Source: Tenacibaculum sp. MAR_2010_89 (GTDB lineage: Bacteria; Bacteroidota; Bacteroidia; Flavobacteriales; Flavobacteriaceae). Taken from it: a DNA stretch of 64,000 bases. The notes beneath the pieces were generated by a model. The model saw nothing but the letters and a program-made list of their open reading frames with translations, searched no databases and had not been told where the DNA came from. Location: the NCBI RefSeq assembly GCF_900105985.1, contig NZ_FNUB01000004.1, positions 347,501 through 411,500 on the forward strand. The letters are read 5' to 3'. Positions 19,247 to 27,800 of the stretch are shown here, in pieces. Position numbers and translations under genes: made by a program. Numbering within the stretch: position 1 is the first letter of the stretch; each line of letters begins with the position of its first letter.

Positions 19247-19759
19247 TTAGTTTAAAAAAGTTTGTAATTCACTTTGTAACTCTTCATAGTCAAATGATTT
19301 TTCATAGAACTTCCTTTTCTTTCCATTATAAATTAAAGTAGCTGGTATAGAACCTGTCCAGTTTTCAGCAATATCTTTAATCCAAAATTGTTCATTCCTA
19401 TCTTCAAAATGAACTACTTTAGATTTTAACTTTTTCTCTTTTATAAATGGAATTAAATTACTTTCTATTTGTTTTGAAAAATCTAAACTTACCAAAACAA
19501 CTTCTACATTTTTATCTTTATAATTAGCACTTAATTTTTCAAAAGCTGGTAATTCTTTTACACAAGGTACACACCAAGTAGCCCAAAAATTTATTACATA
19601 AATTTTTCCATCATTTTTATGTAATAAAGGTGTCAGCTGGTCATAATTTAGTGTTGAAACCTTGATTATAACTTCTTTTTCTTTTTTATCTTCATTACTT
19701 TTTTTGCACGAAACTCCTGCTAATACCATAAGTAACAACAAACAAACTCTATTCATCAA
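19247..19759 (-). CDS. TlpA-like disulfide reductase lipoprotein
   Basis: A 170-residue thioredoxin-fold lipoprotein. The signal ends in AGVSCKK with lipidated Cys18, and the active site is FWATWCVPC (Cys63 and Cys66) followed by KELPAF. The cis-Pro loop is SIPATLIYN. By family it keeps periplasmic thiols reduced, for example on apocytochromes or outer-membrane proteins. It precedes the second redoxin in the same transcript. ATGATG at the start leaves a one-codon ambiguity. Confidence 0.88.
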   Translation of the reverse strand: MMNRVCLLLLMVLAGVSCKKSNEDKKEKEVIIKVSTLNYDQLTPLLHKNDGKIYVINFWATWCVPCVKELPAFEKLSANYKDKNVEVVLVSLDFSKQIESNLIPFIKEKKLKSKVVHFEDRNEQFWIKDIAENWTGSIPATLIYNGKKRKFYEKSFDYEELQSELQTFLN

Positions 19760-19855
19760 TCAAAATTTATATAAGGCTCTAATTTAATTAATTACTATTA
19801 TAATAGCTATTAATTAACTTAAACTTAACAAGAGAAAAGCTCAGAAAAATCAAGC

Positions 19856-20422
19856 CTAATAATAAATAGCGCCATACTCCTGACTCATTTCATCTTTGTA
19901 TTGTGGTAATTTCGCTAATACAGCCTTTCTAATTGTTAAACTACTCAACAAGTATTCAAACCTATTTTCAAAATTCCCAGACATATATGCCCCTGGAGTA
20001 CTTTGGGTTGAACCTGGTGTATTTGGGTTCCCCCATTCATTAAGATTCCTACTTCTAAAATAAGAAGTTATACAATCTCTTATATCTACTCGATTCCACA
20101 ATTTAACTTTTGCTCCCCCTATAGAACTACTACCTTCTTGCTTTATAATCTTTACCTCTAAACTGCCCTGAGTAATAGACCTATCTAATGTAACTTTAAA
20201 ACCATATTGCCCGTCTTGTGGAACAATTAAATTAGCATTAAAAATATTAGGAGTCGGATCTTTATCTATAAATTTAAGTCCTGGTATAGGGTTTACAGGA
20301 GAAACCAACATTTGTGTATTAAACGGAGCATTAATTAAAAACATATAGCTCCCTGAATTTAAATAATTATCAAAAAAATAAATAGAATTTCCATTCAAAA
20401 GAATGCTTTGCGAATTTGACAT
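19856..20422 (-). CDS. Uncharacterised 188-residue protein
   Basis: I do not recognise it. There is no signal peptide. The first 110 residues look beta-rich, like a small sandwich domain (SGSYMFLINAPFNTQ, QYGFKVTLDRSITQGSLEV), and the last 70 are mixed, Asn- and Ser-rich, then helical. It contains two Pro/Gly/Ser-rich turns (NPNTPGSTQSTPGAYMSG). It has its own intergenic spaces on both sides (96 and 194 bases), so it is probably monocistronic. Confidence 0.55.
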   Translation of the reverse strand: MSNSQSILLNGNSIYFFDNYLNSGSYMFLINAPFNTQMLVSPVNPIPGLKFIDKDPTPNIFNANLIVPQDGQYGFKVTLDRSITQGSLEVKIIKQEGSSSIGGAKVKLWNRVDIRDCITSYFRSRNLNEWGNPNTPGSTQSTPGAYMSGNFENRFEYLLSSLTIRKAVLAKLPQYKDEMSQEYGAIYY

Positions 20423-20546
20423 AATATAGTTTGTTTGGTTAATTTGTAGCTGTATTTTCTTTTAAAGATACCATTAAAAACCTCACAAACAAACCTAAAC
20501 AGATAAAAAACAACCAATTAACACTAAAAAAAACTCTTCTATAACA

Positions 20547-20582
20547 AAAATGACAACCTGAAAATATCAGATTGTCATTTTA
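20547..20582. terminator. Terminator of the S1/P1 nuclease gene
   Basis: AAAATGACAA and TTGTCATTTT form the outer stem, and CTGA/TCAG extends it after a C/A mismatch. T-rich sequence follows on either strand; it lies just after the nuclease stop on the minus strand. Confidence 0.7.
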
Positions 20583-20616
20583 TAAATTTCTTTTTTTGTT
20601 AAAAAACTTACGTTTA

Positions 20617-21399
20617 TTAACAAAAAATATCGTTTAAAAGTTTTGCCAAACGCAAACCTCCTTTTTGTAATTGTTCTCTTACAATAGGAAAATAAACATA
20701 CGAGTATCTATAACGCAAATTCTCTCCTACTTTAGCAGAGGCATACACTTCTTTTGTTAACTTATGAGTATCATACATCCAATCAACTACATTTCCTTTT
20801 TGAATTACCTTAACTTGTTGTTTAGACAATCTTTTTGCATTATCAGCTAATTCAACATAGCTCATATTCCATTTGCTAAGTATACTTTCATCCCAAACCC
20901 TATGTAAGTTTGATCCTCTCCCATGCCATTGAACCTGAATAGTATTTCCTCCCTTATCTTCTTTTTGACCTATATGCATAGGCTGATGTAAATCTCCCAT
21001 CAAGTGCACTAACATTTTTAAATGAAAACGCTTATCTTTTACTGTACTATTTTTATCTTTTAAAACCTTCACACAACGATTAATCCCAGTAATTAAATCT
21101 CCTTTCGGGTTTTTTTCAGAAGTTTCATATTTTCCATCTAAAGGCATATTCACATAATGCCAAGAATAAAATTCTCTATAATTTCTATCAGATTTTATTT
21201 CATCAGCATAAGTTGATACAAAAGCTAAGCTTTCCCCCTCTAATAATTTATCTATCTTTCTTTTTGCTCTATTTGTTAAATGATTTTCAGCAATTTTTCC
21301 AGTAGCTCTATGTCCGGTTGGCCCCCAAATATCATCATTCGAAAACCCCGTAAAAGACATTAAAAAACTGAATACTAGTAATAAGAAACGTTTAGTCAT
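20617..21399 (-). CDS. Secreted S1/P1-type zinc nuclease
   Basis: A 260-residue secreted phosphodiesterase. The signal peptide ends near FTGFS and the mature N-terminus carries the Trp-Gly-x-x-GH motif (DIWGPTGHR) whose Trp and His bind zinc in S1/P1 nucleases. Further ligands are seen in SWHYVNMP and HLMGDLHQPMH and in NLHRVWDESIL. By family it cuts single-stranded RNA and DNA outside the cytoplasm, giving nucleotides and phosphate. It is divergent from the SPFH operon. Confidence 0.9.
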   Translation of the reverse strand: MTKRFLLLVFSFLMSFTGFSNDDIWGPTGHRATGKIAENHLTNRAKRKIDKLLEGESLAFVSTYADEIKSDRNYREFYSWHYVNMPLDGKYETSEKNPKGDLITGINRCVKVLKDKNSTVKDKRFHLKMLVHLMGDLHQPMHIGQKEDKGGNTIQVQWHGRGSNLHRVWDESILSKWNMSYVELADNAKRLSKQQVKVIQKGNVVDWMYDTHKLTKEVYASAKVGENLRYRYSYVYFPIVREQLQKGGLRLAKLLNDIFC

Positions 21400-21445
21400 T
21401 TTAAATACTTTTTTTGCGAAGTTAAAAAATAGTACGCATAGTTTT

Positions 21446-21477
21446 TTGGATTTATAAAAAAATATTTCATATCTTTA
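21446..21477 (+). promoter_or_regulatory. Promoter of the SPFH operon
   Basis: TTG at 21446-21448 is followed after 21 bases by TATCTTTA at 21470-21477, one mismatch from TAnnTTTG. Spacing fits the Bacteroidota sigma factor. Confidence 0.6.
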
Positions 21478-21478
21478 C

Positions 21479-21498
21479 GATATCAAAATGATATCAAA
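21479..21498 (+). repeat. Direct repeat, possible operator
   Basis: GATATCAAA occurs at 21479-21487 and again at 21490-21498, 11 bases apart, so on the same face of the helix. It sits at or just after the predicted transcription start of an operon that encodes a ribbon-helix-helix protein; its use as an operator is inference. Confidence 0.4.
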
Positions 21499-21515
21499 TT
21501 AAATCAAACAACAAT

Positions 21516-22376
21516 ATGAACTCAGAAAAAATCATTAAACCAGCAAATGGCTATCTATTATTTTTTATTGTACTAACACTTTTTATTGGTGGAATAATTA
21601 TGTCAATCAAAAATGAAAACCCTATTTATTTAATTTCAACACTAGTAGGTTTTATTTTATCATTCGGTTTTATTTTAGTAAACCCTAATTCATCAAAAGT
21701 AATTTTGCTTTTTGGAAAATATGTAGGTACAGTTAAGCAAAATGGATTGTATTGGGCAAACCCGCTTTATAAGAAGAAAGCAATTTCTTTAAGAGCTAGT
21801 AATTTTGATAGTGAGCGATTAAAAGTTAACGACAAATTAGGAAACCCAGTAATGATTAGTACTATTTTAGTTTGGAGGGTTACTGAAACTTATAAAGCTG
21901 CTTTTGATGTAGACAACTATGAGAATTTTGTTCGTGTACAAACAGATGCCGCTGTAAGAAAGCTAGCAAGCATGTATCCTTACGATAACTTTGCAGATGA
22001 AGGTCATGATGAAGATATTACATTACGTTCAAGTGTAAATGAAGTAAGTGATGCTTTAGAAAAAGAAATAGACGAACGTTTATCTATTGCAGGAATTGAA
22101 GTACTTGAAGCTAGAATTGGTTATTTAGCTTATGCACAAGAAATTGCAAGTGCAATGTTAAAACGCCAACAAGCAACTGCAATTGTTGCAGCAAGGCATA
22201 AAATTGTTGAAGGAGCTGTAAGCATGGTAGAAATGGCCTTAGAGGAGTTAAACAAAAAGCAAATTGTTGAATTAGACGAAGAGCGTAAAGCTGCAATGGT
22301 AAGTAACTTAATGGTTATTTTGTGTGGTGATAAAGAAGCCTCTCCTGTTTTGAATACTGGTACACTAAATCATTAA
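21516..22376 (+). CDS. SPFH/Band 7 (stomatin-like) membrane protein
   Basis: A 286-residue protein with two N-terminal membrane helices (about residues 12-31 and 36-55), then an SPFH domain (NPNSSKVILLFGKYVGTVKQNGLYWANPLY, ISTILVWRVTETYKAAFDV) and a C-terminal helical, coiled-coil part rich in Ala and Glu (LKRQQATAIVAARHKIVEGAV). SPFH proteins oligomerise into membrane rings or microdomain scaffolds. It heads a tightly packed eight-gene operon that includes a 54-residue ribbon-helix-helix protein. Its precise job is unknown. Confidence 0.9.
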   Translation: MNSEKIIKPANGYLLFFIVLTLFIGGIIMSIKNENPIYLISTLVGFILSFGFILVNPNSSKVILLFGKYVGTVKQNGLYWANPLYKKKAISLRASNFDSERLKVNDKLGNPVMISTILVWRVTETYKAAFDVDNYENFVRVQTDAAVRKLASMYPYDNFADEGHDEDITLRSSVNEVSDALEKEIDERLSIAGIEVLEARIGYLAYAQEIASAMLKRQQATAIVAARHKIVEGAVSMVEMALEELNKKQIVELDEERKAAMVSNLMVILCGDKEASPVLNTGTLNH

Positions 22377-22379
22377 AAA

Positions 22380-22523
22380 ATGAAGAACAAGAATGCTTTT
22401 ATGGGAATGATTTTCGGTGCTGGAATAGGTATTATTTTTTCTTCTACCGGATTAGGATTACCTATTGGGGCTGGAGTTGGACTCGTTTTTGGCTTACTAT
22501 TTAACCAACAGAAAATTAAATAA
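22380..22523 (+). CDS. Small glycine-rich membrane protein, 47 residues
   Basis: Starts 3 bases after the SPFH stop. MKNKNAFMGMIFGAG opens a protein made of two hydrophobic glycine-rich helices (GMIFGAGIGIIF and GLPIGAGVGLVFGLLF) with GxxxG-like spacing, ending in a basic tail. Such glycine zippers pack helices tightly in membranes. No family was recognised. The 64-residue protein encoded next has the same design, so the two are probably old duplicates or partners. Confidence 0.7.
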   Translation: MKNKNAFMGMIFGAGIGIIFSSTGLGLPIGAGVGLVFGLLFNQQKIK

Positions 22524-22556
22524 AAGAATGGAAATTCTAAAAACAAATTTTAACCT

Positions 22557-22751
22557 ATGAATAAAAAACAGATCCTTTATTTAGCAATTGGTATATCATT
22601 AGGTACTAGTTTAGGGGTTATTTATGGTGTAGTTTTTAATAATATACCTATTGGTATCTCATTAGGGTCTGGTATGGGCACAACAATTGGTGTTGCTTTA
22701 TCTTTAGCTAATAAAAAAAAGTGTAAAACAGGGAAAAATGAAAGAATATAA
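22557..22751 (+). CDS. Small glycine-rich membrane protein, 64 residues
   Basis: Two hydrophobic helices with regular Gly and Ser (AIGISLGTSLGVIYGV and PIGISLGSGMGTTIGVALSL) followed by a Lys-rich cytoplasmic tail. The design repeats that of the 47-residue protein just upstream. Its last 14 bases overlap the start of the first DUF4177 gene, which implies coupled translation. The function is unknown; membrane association with the SPFH protein is inferred from context. Confidence 0.72.
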   Translation: MNKKQILYLAIGISLGTSLGVIYGVVFNNIPIGISLGSGMGTTIGVALSLANKKKCKTGKNERI

Positions 22752-22908
22752 AATTATAAATAGAAAGTTTAGTTGGAGTAATGGACGACAAAAATTTGAA
22801 GAAGAAATTAACAATTATGCAAAACAAGGGTGGAGAGTTATTAACGTGTATCCGTTAAATAACGGTGGTAATATAGAAGCTCTATTAGAAAAAGATAAAA
22901 ACAGATAA
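22738..22908 (+). CDS. DUF4177 protein, copy 1 (56 residues)
   Basis: The gene begins at the ATG inside the end of the previous gene. MKEYKIINRKFSWS, then an amphipathic helix (FEEEINNYAKQGWRVINV) and the C-terminal EALLEKDKNR form the DUF4177 pattern, whose hallmark is the N-x-x-A-x-x-GW core. The domain is a tiny alpha/beta fold of unknown role. It is followed two bases later by a paralogue. Confidence 0.75.
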   Translation: MKEYKIINRKFSWSNGRQKFEEEINNYAKQGWRVINVYPLNNGGNIEALLEKDKNR

Positions 22909-22910
22909 AA

Positions 22911-23069
22911 ATGAAAGAATATAAAGTAGTTAATTGGAAAATGGGTTTTTCTGGTAATAATCAAAAACTAGAGGACACTTTAAATCAATATGCCAGAGAA
23001 GGATGGGTTTTAAAGCATATTGCTGAAAACTCAGTAAGAATTATTTTAGAACGAGATAAAAACAGGTAA
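22911..23069 (+). CDS. DUF4177 protein, copy 2 (52 residues)
   Basis: A paralogue of the preceding protein: both begin MKEYK, both have LNQYAREGW / INNYAKQGW, and both end in ERDKNR / EKDKNR. The start is two bases after the preceding stop and the stop is one base before the next ATG. The tandem copies have diverged in the middle, so this is not a recent duplication. Confidence 0.75.
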   Translation: MKEYKVVNWKMGFSGNNQKLEDTLNQYAREGWVLKHIAENSVRIILERDKNR

Positions 23070-23070
23070 A

Positions 23071-23574
23071 ATGAAAGTCTTTAAAGAAGAGCAACGATTT
23101 ACTCAAACATGGCTACATATTCTTTTAGTTTTAGGATCAATTATCCCTATATACTCTATAGTTACAGGATGGATGAGTGCTATAGATAAAAGCTTAACTG
23201 CAAATAGCTCCTCTTTAATTTCATTAACCGCTATACTATTAGTTCATGTTTTAATTTATAGTTGCGTACTAAAAACTAAAATAGATGAGCATGGCATCCA
23301 TTATCAACTATTTCCTTTTCATTCTAAATTTAAAACAAAAAAATGGAAAGAAATTAAAAACATAAATGTTAGGCAATACAATCCAATAGCTGAATATGGT
23401 GGTTGGGGAATTAGATACACTCTTTCTAAAAAAGGAATAGCAGTTAATATTAAAGGAAATATAGGCATCCAATTAGAATTAGTAAACGGTGAAAAGTTAT
23501 TAATAGGAACTCAAAAAAAAGATGATGTAGAACTTGTTTTACACACCTATGAAAACAAAATAAAAATATTATGA
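23071..23574 (+). CDS. Membrane protein with PH-like domain
   Basis: A 167-residue protein with two N-terminal membrane helices (about residues 13-33 and 47-66) and a cytoplasmic beta-rich C-terminal domain resembling bacterial PH domains. The order is TKIDEHGIHYQLFPFH, then WKEIKNINVRQYNPI, then IQLELVNGEKLLIGTQK. The YNPIAEYGGWGIRY stretch is a distinctive loop. It overlaps the next gene by four bases (ATGA). I cannot assign a function. Confidence 0.65.
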   Translation: MKVFKEEQRFTQTWLHILLVLGSIIPIYSIVTGWMSAIDKSLTANSSSLISLTAILLVHVLIYSCVLKTKIDEHGIHYQLFPFHSKFKTKKWKEIKNINVRQYNPIAEYGGWGIRYTLSKKGIAVNIKGNIGIQLELVNGEKLLIGTQKKDDVELVLHTYENKIKIL

Positions 23575-24491
23575 TACGCTTTATCTTTTACATTACATTT
23601 TACTTAATTACTATTGTATTTTCTTTTGCTCAAGTAAAATCAGAAAATATCATCATAAAAAATGATTCTATTGAACTACCTGGTACTTTAACCTATACAT
23701 CAAAAAAAACACCTTTAATCATATGGGTTCATGGCTCAGGAAATATAGACAGAAATGGAAATCAAGGAAAGATTATAAAAGCTAATTATATTCAAAAGTT
23801 TAGAAAAGCAATTAACGTAAATGACATTGCCTTCTTTAGTTATGACAAAAGAACCGCTACCCCAAAAAACTACAAGTTTTTAAAGAAAGTAGTTTTTGAA
23901 GATTTAGTAACAGATGCTAAAAAAGTAATTGATCATTTTAAAAATGACCAAAGATTTTCAGAAATTATTCTAATTGGACATAGCCAAGGCTCACTGATTG
24001 GAATGTTGGCCTCAAAAAACATAGACAAATATATTTCAATAGCAGGAAGTGCACATACAATTGATAAAACTATTATTAAACAAGTAAATAAACAAAACAA
24101 ACAATTAGGAAAAATCACAAAAAATCATTTTGAAGAATTATTGAATACAGGAGGCATTAAACAAGTAAATCCTTTATTAATTTCTATTTTTGCAAAACAA
24201 AATTTACCTTTTATTTCAAGTTGGACTACATACAATCCAGTAGAAGAAATTAAAAAATTAACGATTCCCACTTTAATCATTAATGGAAACAAAGATTTAC
24301 AAGTGCAAGTTGAAGAGGCTGAACTTTTGCATAAAGCCAATTCAAAAACAACTATAGATATTATTGATAAAATGAATCATGTTTTAATAGAACTAGAAAA
24401 AGATTCTGATAACTTAAAATCGTATTATACTTCTGAATATATGATTTCCGACGAGTTAATAGTCTCTATTTTAAATTTTATAAAGAAATAG
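23571..24491 (+). CDS. Secreted alpha/beta hydrolase
   Basis: A 306-residue protein with a signal sequence (ends SFAQVK) and an alpha/beta hydrolase fold. The oxyanion strand reads LIIWVHGSGNIDRNG, the nucleophile elbow is GHSQGS, the acid lies near INGNKDLQV and the His in KMNHVL. The order is right for a serine esterase or peptidase of the dienelactone-hydrolase/BAAT-like group. It is the only clear enzyme in the SPFH operon and would act outside the cytoplasm. One base separates it from the next gene. Confidence 0.82.
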   Translation: MIRFIFYITFYLITIVFSFAQVKSENIIIKNDSIELPGTLTYTSKKTPLIIWVHGSGNIDRNGNQGKIIKANYIQKFRKAINVNDIAFFSYDKRTATPKNYKFLKKVVFEDLVTDAKKVIDHFKNDQRFSEIILIGHSQGSLIGMLASKNIDKYISIAGSAHTIDKTIIKQVNKQNKQLGKITKNHFEELLNTGGIKQVNPLLISIFAKQNLPFISSWTTYNPVEEIKKLTIPTLIINGNKDLQVQVEEAELLHKANSKTTIDIIDKMNHVLIELEKDSDNLKSYYTSEYMISDELIVSILNFIKK

Positions 24492-24492
24492 T

Positions 24493-24657
24493 ATGGCAAA
24501 AAAGAAAGCATTTGCATTACGCATAAATGAAGATATGCTAAAGGCAGTTGAAAAATGGGCTGCTGATGAATTTCGATCTACCAACGGGCAGATTGAATGG
24601 ATGCTTATGCAAGTTTTAAAAGAAGCGAAACGGGAACCAAAGAAAAAAGAAGAGTAA
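24493..24657 (+). CDS. Arc-type ribbon-helix-helix DNA-binding protein (54 residues)
   Basis: MAKKKAFALRINEDML gives the DNA-contacting beta strand, followed by two helices (LKAVEKWAADEF and NGQIEWMLMQVLKEAKR) as in Arc/MetJ-type repressors, with a Lys-rich C-terminal tail. It is the last gene of the SPFH operon, one base after the hydrolase stop, and is a natural candidate to bind the repeated GATATCAAA near the operon promoter. No toxin partner is seen. Confidence 0.72.
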   Translation: MAKKKAFALRINEDMLKAVEKWAADEFRSTNGQIEWMLMQVLKEAKREPKKKEE

Positions 24658-24671
24658 ATATACTCTTCTTT
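24647..24671 (+). terminator. Terminator overlapping the ribbon-helix-helix stop codon
   Basis: AAGAAGAGTA (24647-24656) can pair with TACTCTTCTT (24661-24670) over a 4-base loop; the T tract is short. It marks the end of the SPFH operon. Confidence 0.6.
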
Positions 24672-24874
24672 GTATTGCCATAATTATTGTATAGGAACAC
24701 CTCTTATTATCATACAATTTTATATATGACTTTTAAACGTCCTTTTTAAAAGAAAAACTAACCTAACTAAGCTAATATCCAGCTTTTAATAAACCGTTTC
24801 CAAAAGAGCTTAACATTTTTTTAAGAAGTTTAATTAATATCTTTACCTCTCAACATACTAATTAAACTTATCTA

Positions 24875-27800
24875 ATGAAAAAAATACTTTCAATACTATT
24901 TATATCCATTAGTTCTATGCTATTTGCACAAGAATTTTCTATGGACTTGGTAAAAAACATGAAACCAAGAAATATTGGCCCAGGTGGTATGAGTGGACGT
25001 GTAACAGCTATCGATGTTGTTCAAAAAAACACTGATATCATGTATGTCGGTACTGCTTCTGGTGGTGTTTGGAAATCTACCTCAGGAGGAATTAAATGGA
25101 AGCCTATTTTTGAAAAACAAGTAACTGCTTCAATAGGAGCATTAGCTATTCAACAGTCTAACCCTAGTGTTATTTGGGCTGGAACAGGTGAAGGAAACCC
25201 AAGAAATAGTTTAAATGGTGGATATGGAATTTTCAAATCATTAGATGCTGGTAAAACATGGAAATCCATGGGACTAGAAAAAACACGTCATATACACAGA
25301 ATTATTATTGATCCAACAAACCCTAATATTATTTATGTTGGGGCAATTGGATCACCTTGGGGAGAACATAAAGAACGAGGTGTTTATAAAACAATTGATG
25401 GTGGTAAAACTTGGAAACAAATTTTATTCAATAATAATAAAACTGGAGCAGCAGATTTAGTAATGGACCCTTCAAATCCTAATAAATTAATCGCTTCTAT
25501 GTGGGAACATAAACGTGACCCTTGGTTTTTTAAATCTGGAGGAAAAGGAAGTGGCGTTTATATTACTCATGATGGTGGTGAAAATTGGAAAAAAATTACT
25601 GATAAAGAGGGGTTTCCTAAAGGAGAACTTGGAAGAATTGGAGTTGCAATATCTCGCTCTAACCCTGATGTAATTTACGCACTCGTTGAAGCTAAGAAAA
25701 ATGCACTTTACAAAAGTATAGATGGTGGTTTTAAGTGGAAAAAAATTAACGACAAACGTGGTATTGGAAATCGCCCTTTCTATTATTCAGAAATTTATGT
25801 TGATCCTCAAAATGAAAACAGATTATATACTGTTTTTACATACATCAATGTTTCTGAAGACGGAGGTAAAAACTTCAAACAATTAATGCCTGCCTATGGA
25901 GTATCTAATGGAGTTCACCCTGATCATCATGCTTGGTGGATACATCCAGAAGACGCATCTTTTATGATTGATGGAAATGATGGAGGTTTAAATATTACAC
26001 ATGATAGAGGTAAATCATGGCGTTTTGTTGGTAATTTACCTATTGCACAGTTTTATCATATCAATGTAGATAATGAATATCCATACAATATATATGGTGG
26101 AATGCAAGATAACGGATCTTGGAAAGGACCTGCTTATGTATGGAAATCGCAAGGAATTAGAAACTCTTATTGGCAAGAAATTAGTTTTGGAGATGGATTT
26201 GATGTAGTACCCGATAAAGATGATGCTCGTTATGGATGGTCTATGAGTCAACAAGGATATGTTGTTCGTTATGATTCTAAAACAGGAAATAACTTTCCTG
26301 TTCGCCCTACACATCCTGATTCAAAAATGCATCTTCGATTTAATTGGAATTCTGCCATTAATATTGATCCTTTTAATAATTCTACACTATACTTTGGAAG
26401 TCAATTTGTACACAAATCAACCGATAAAGGACTTACTTGGGAAATTATTTCTCCAGATTTAACTACTAATGACAAAAGCAAATTAAAACAATCTGAAAGT
26501 GGGGGATTAACAATGGATGCAACTGGTGCTGAAAACCATTGTACTATTTTAGTGGTAGAACCATCTCCTTTAGAAAAGGATATGCTATGGGCAGCTACTG
26601 ATGATGGACAAGTACAAATTACTCGTAATGGAGGTCAAAACTGGACTAATGTTTCAACAAATATAAAAGGGTTACCAGCAAATAGCTGGGTAACACAAAT
26701 TAAAGCCTCAAACAAAAATAAAGGAGAAGCTTTATTAGTTGCTAATGATTATCGTAGATTTAATTACAAACCGTATGCATATCGTACTAAAAACTATGGT
26801 AAAACATGGGAACGTATAGTAAATGAAAATGATGTTCAAAGCTATGCTTTATGTATTATTGAAGATATTATAAACCCTAACTTATTGTTCTTAGGTACAG
26901 ATGACGGATTATATATATCAATAAACGCAGGTAAAAAATGGATAAAATGGACTAACGGATTTCCTACTGTACCTGTAAAAGATTTAGTTATTCATCCAAG
27001 AGAACATGATTTAGTTATTGGTACTTTTGGTAGAGCTGCATGGGTGTTAGACGATATTCGTCCGTTAAGAGCTATAGCAGCTAACAAAAATATTTTGGTA
27101 AATAAATTTGAACTATTCTCTCCCCCTACCGGATATCATGCTGCTTATCAACAACCTACTGGCTCTCGTTTTGGAGCTGACGCCATGTTTAATGGAAAAA
27201 ACAGGTCTAGTGGAGCTCTAATAAAATATTATTTAAACAAACCTAAAAAAGATTCTAAAAACAAAAAGGGAAAATCAAATACTAAAACTGTTAAAAAAGA
27301 GAAAAATAAAATAAAATGGGATTCAATAAAGTTTGAATTTTATAATAATAAAAACGAATTAATTAGAACTCTAAAAAGAAAAGCACCTAAAAAAAATGGA
27401 ATTCATACATTACGTTGGGGGATGGATGAAAAAGGTGTACTAAGAGCTTCAAGAAAAATTCGTAAACAAAAATCTGAACCTAGTGGAATTGGAGCTAGAC
27501 CTGGTATTTATAAAATTAAAGCGACCTATGGAAATGTTGTTTCTGAACAAAACATCTCTATTGAATTTGATCCTAGGTTAGAATTAACAGAACAAAATCT
27601 TGATCAATTATATGGAAGCTTAAAAAAGCTATCTAATAAAGAAAAAGTTATAGGAAAAGTAGTAAAACAATTAGTAGAGAGTAAGCAAATTGCCGACAAC
27701 TACAGTAAAAAATTAAAAAAAGAAGATAAAGAAAAATATAAATCTGAGATAAAATCTTCAGAAAAAATTTCTAAAGAAATAACTAAATTGATAGACCTTT

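Noticed and set aside
24493..24657. Arc-type protein as antitoxin of a toxin-antitoxin pair
   Set aside because: No small toxin-like gene is adjacent; the upstream neighbour is a full-length secreted hydrolase.
24838..24845. TATCTTTA before the beta-propeller gene as a promoter
   Set aside because: The -7-like sequence is present but no TTG is found 17-23 bases upstream, so I do not list it as a feature.
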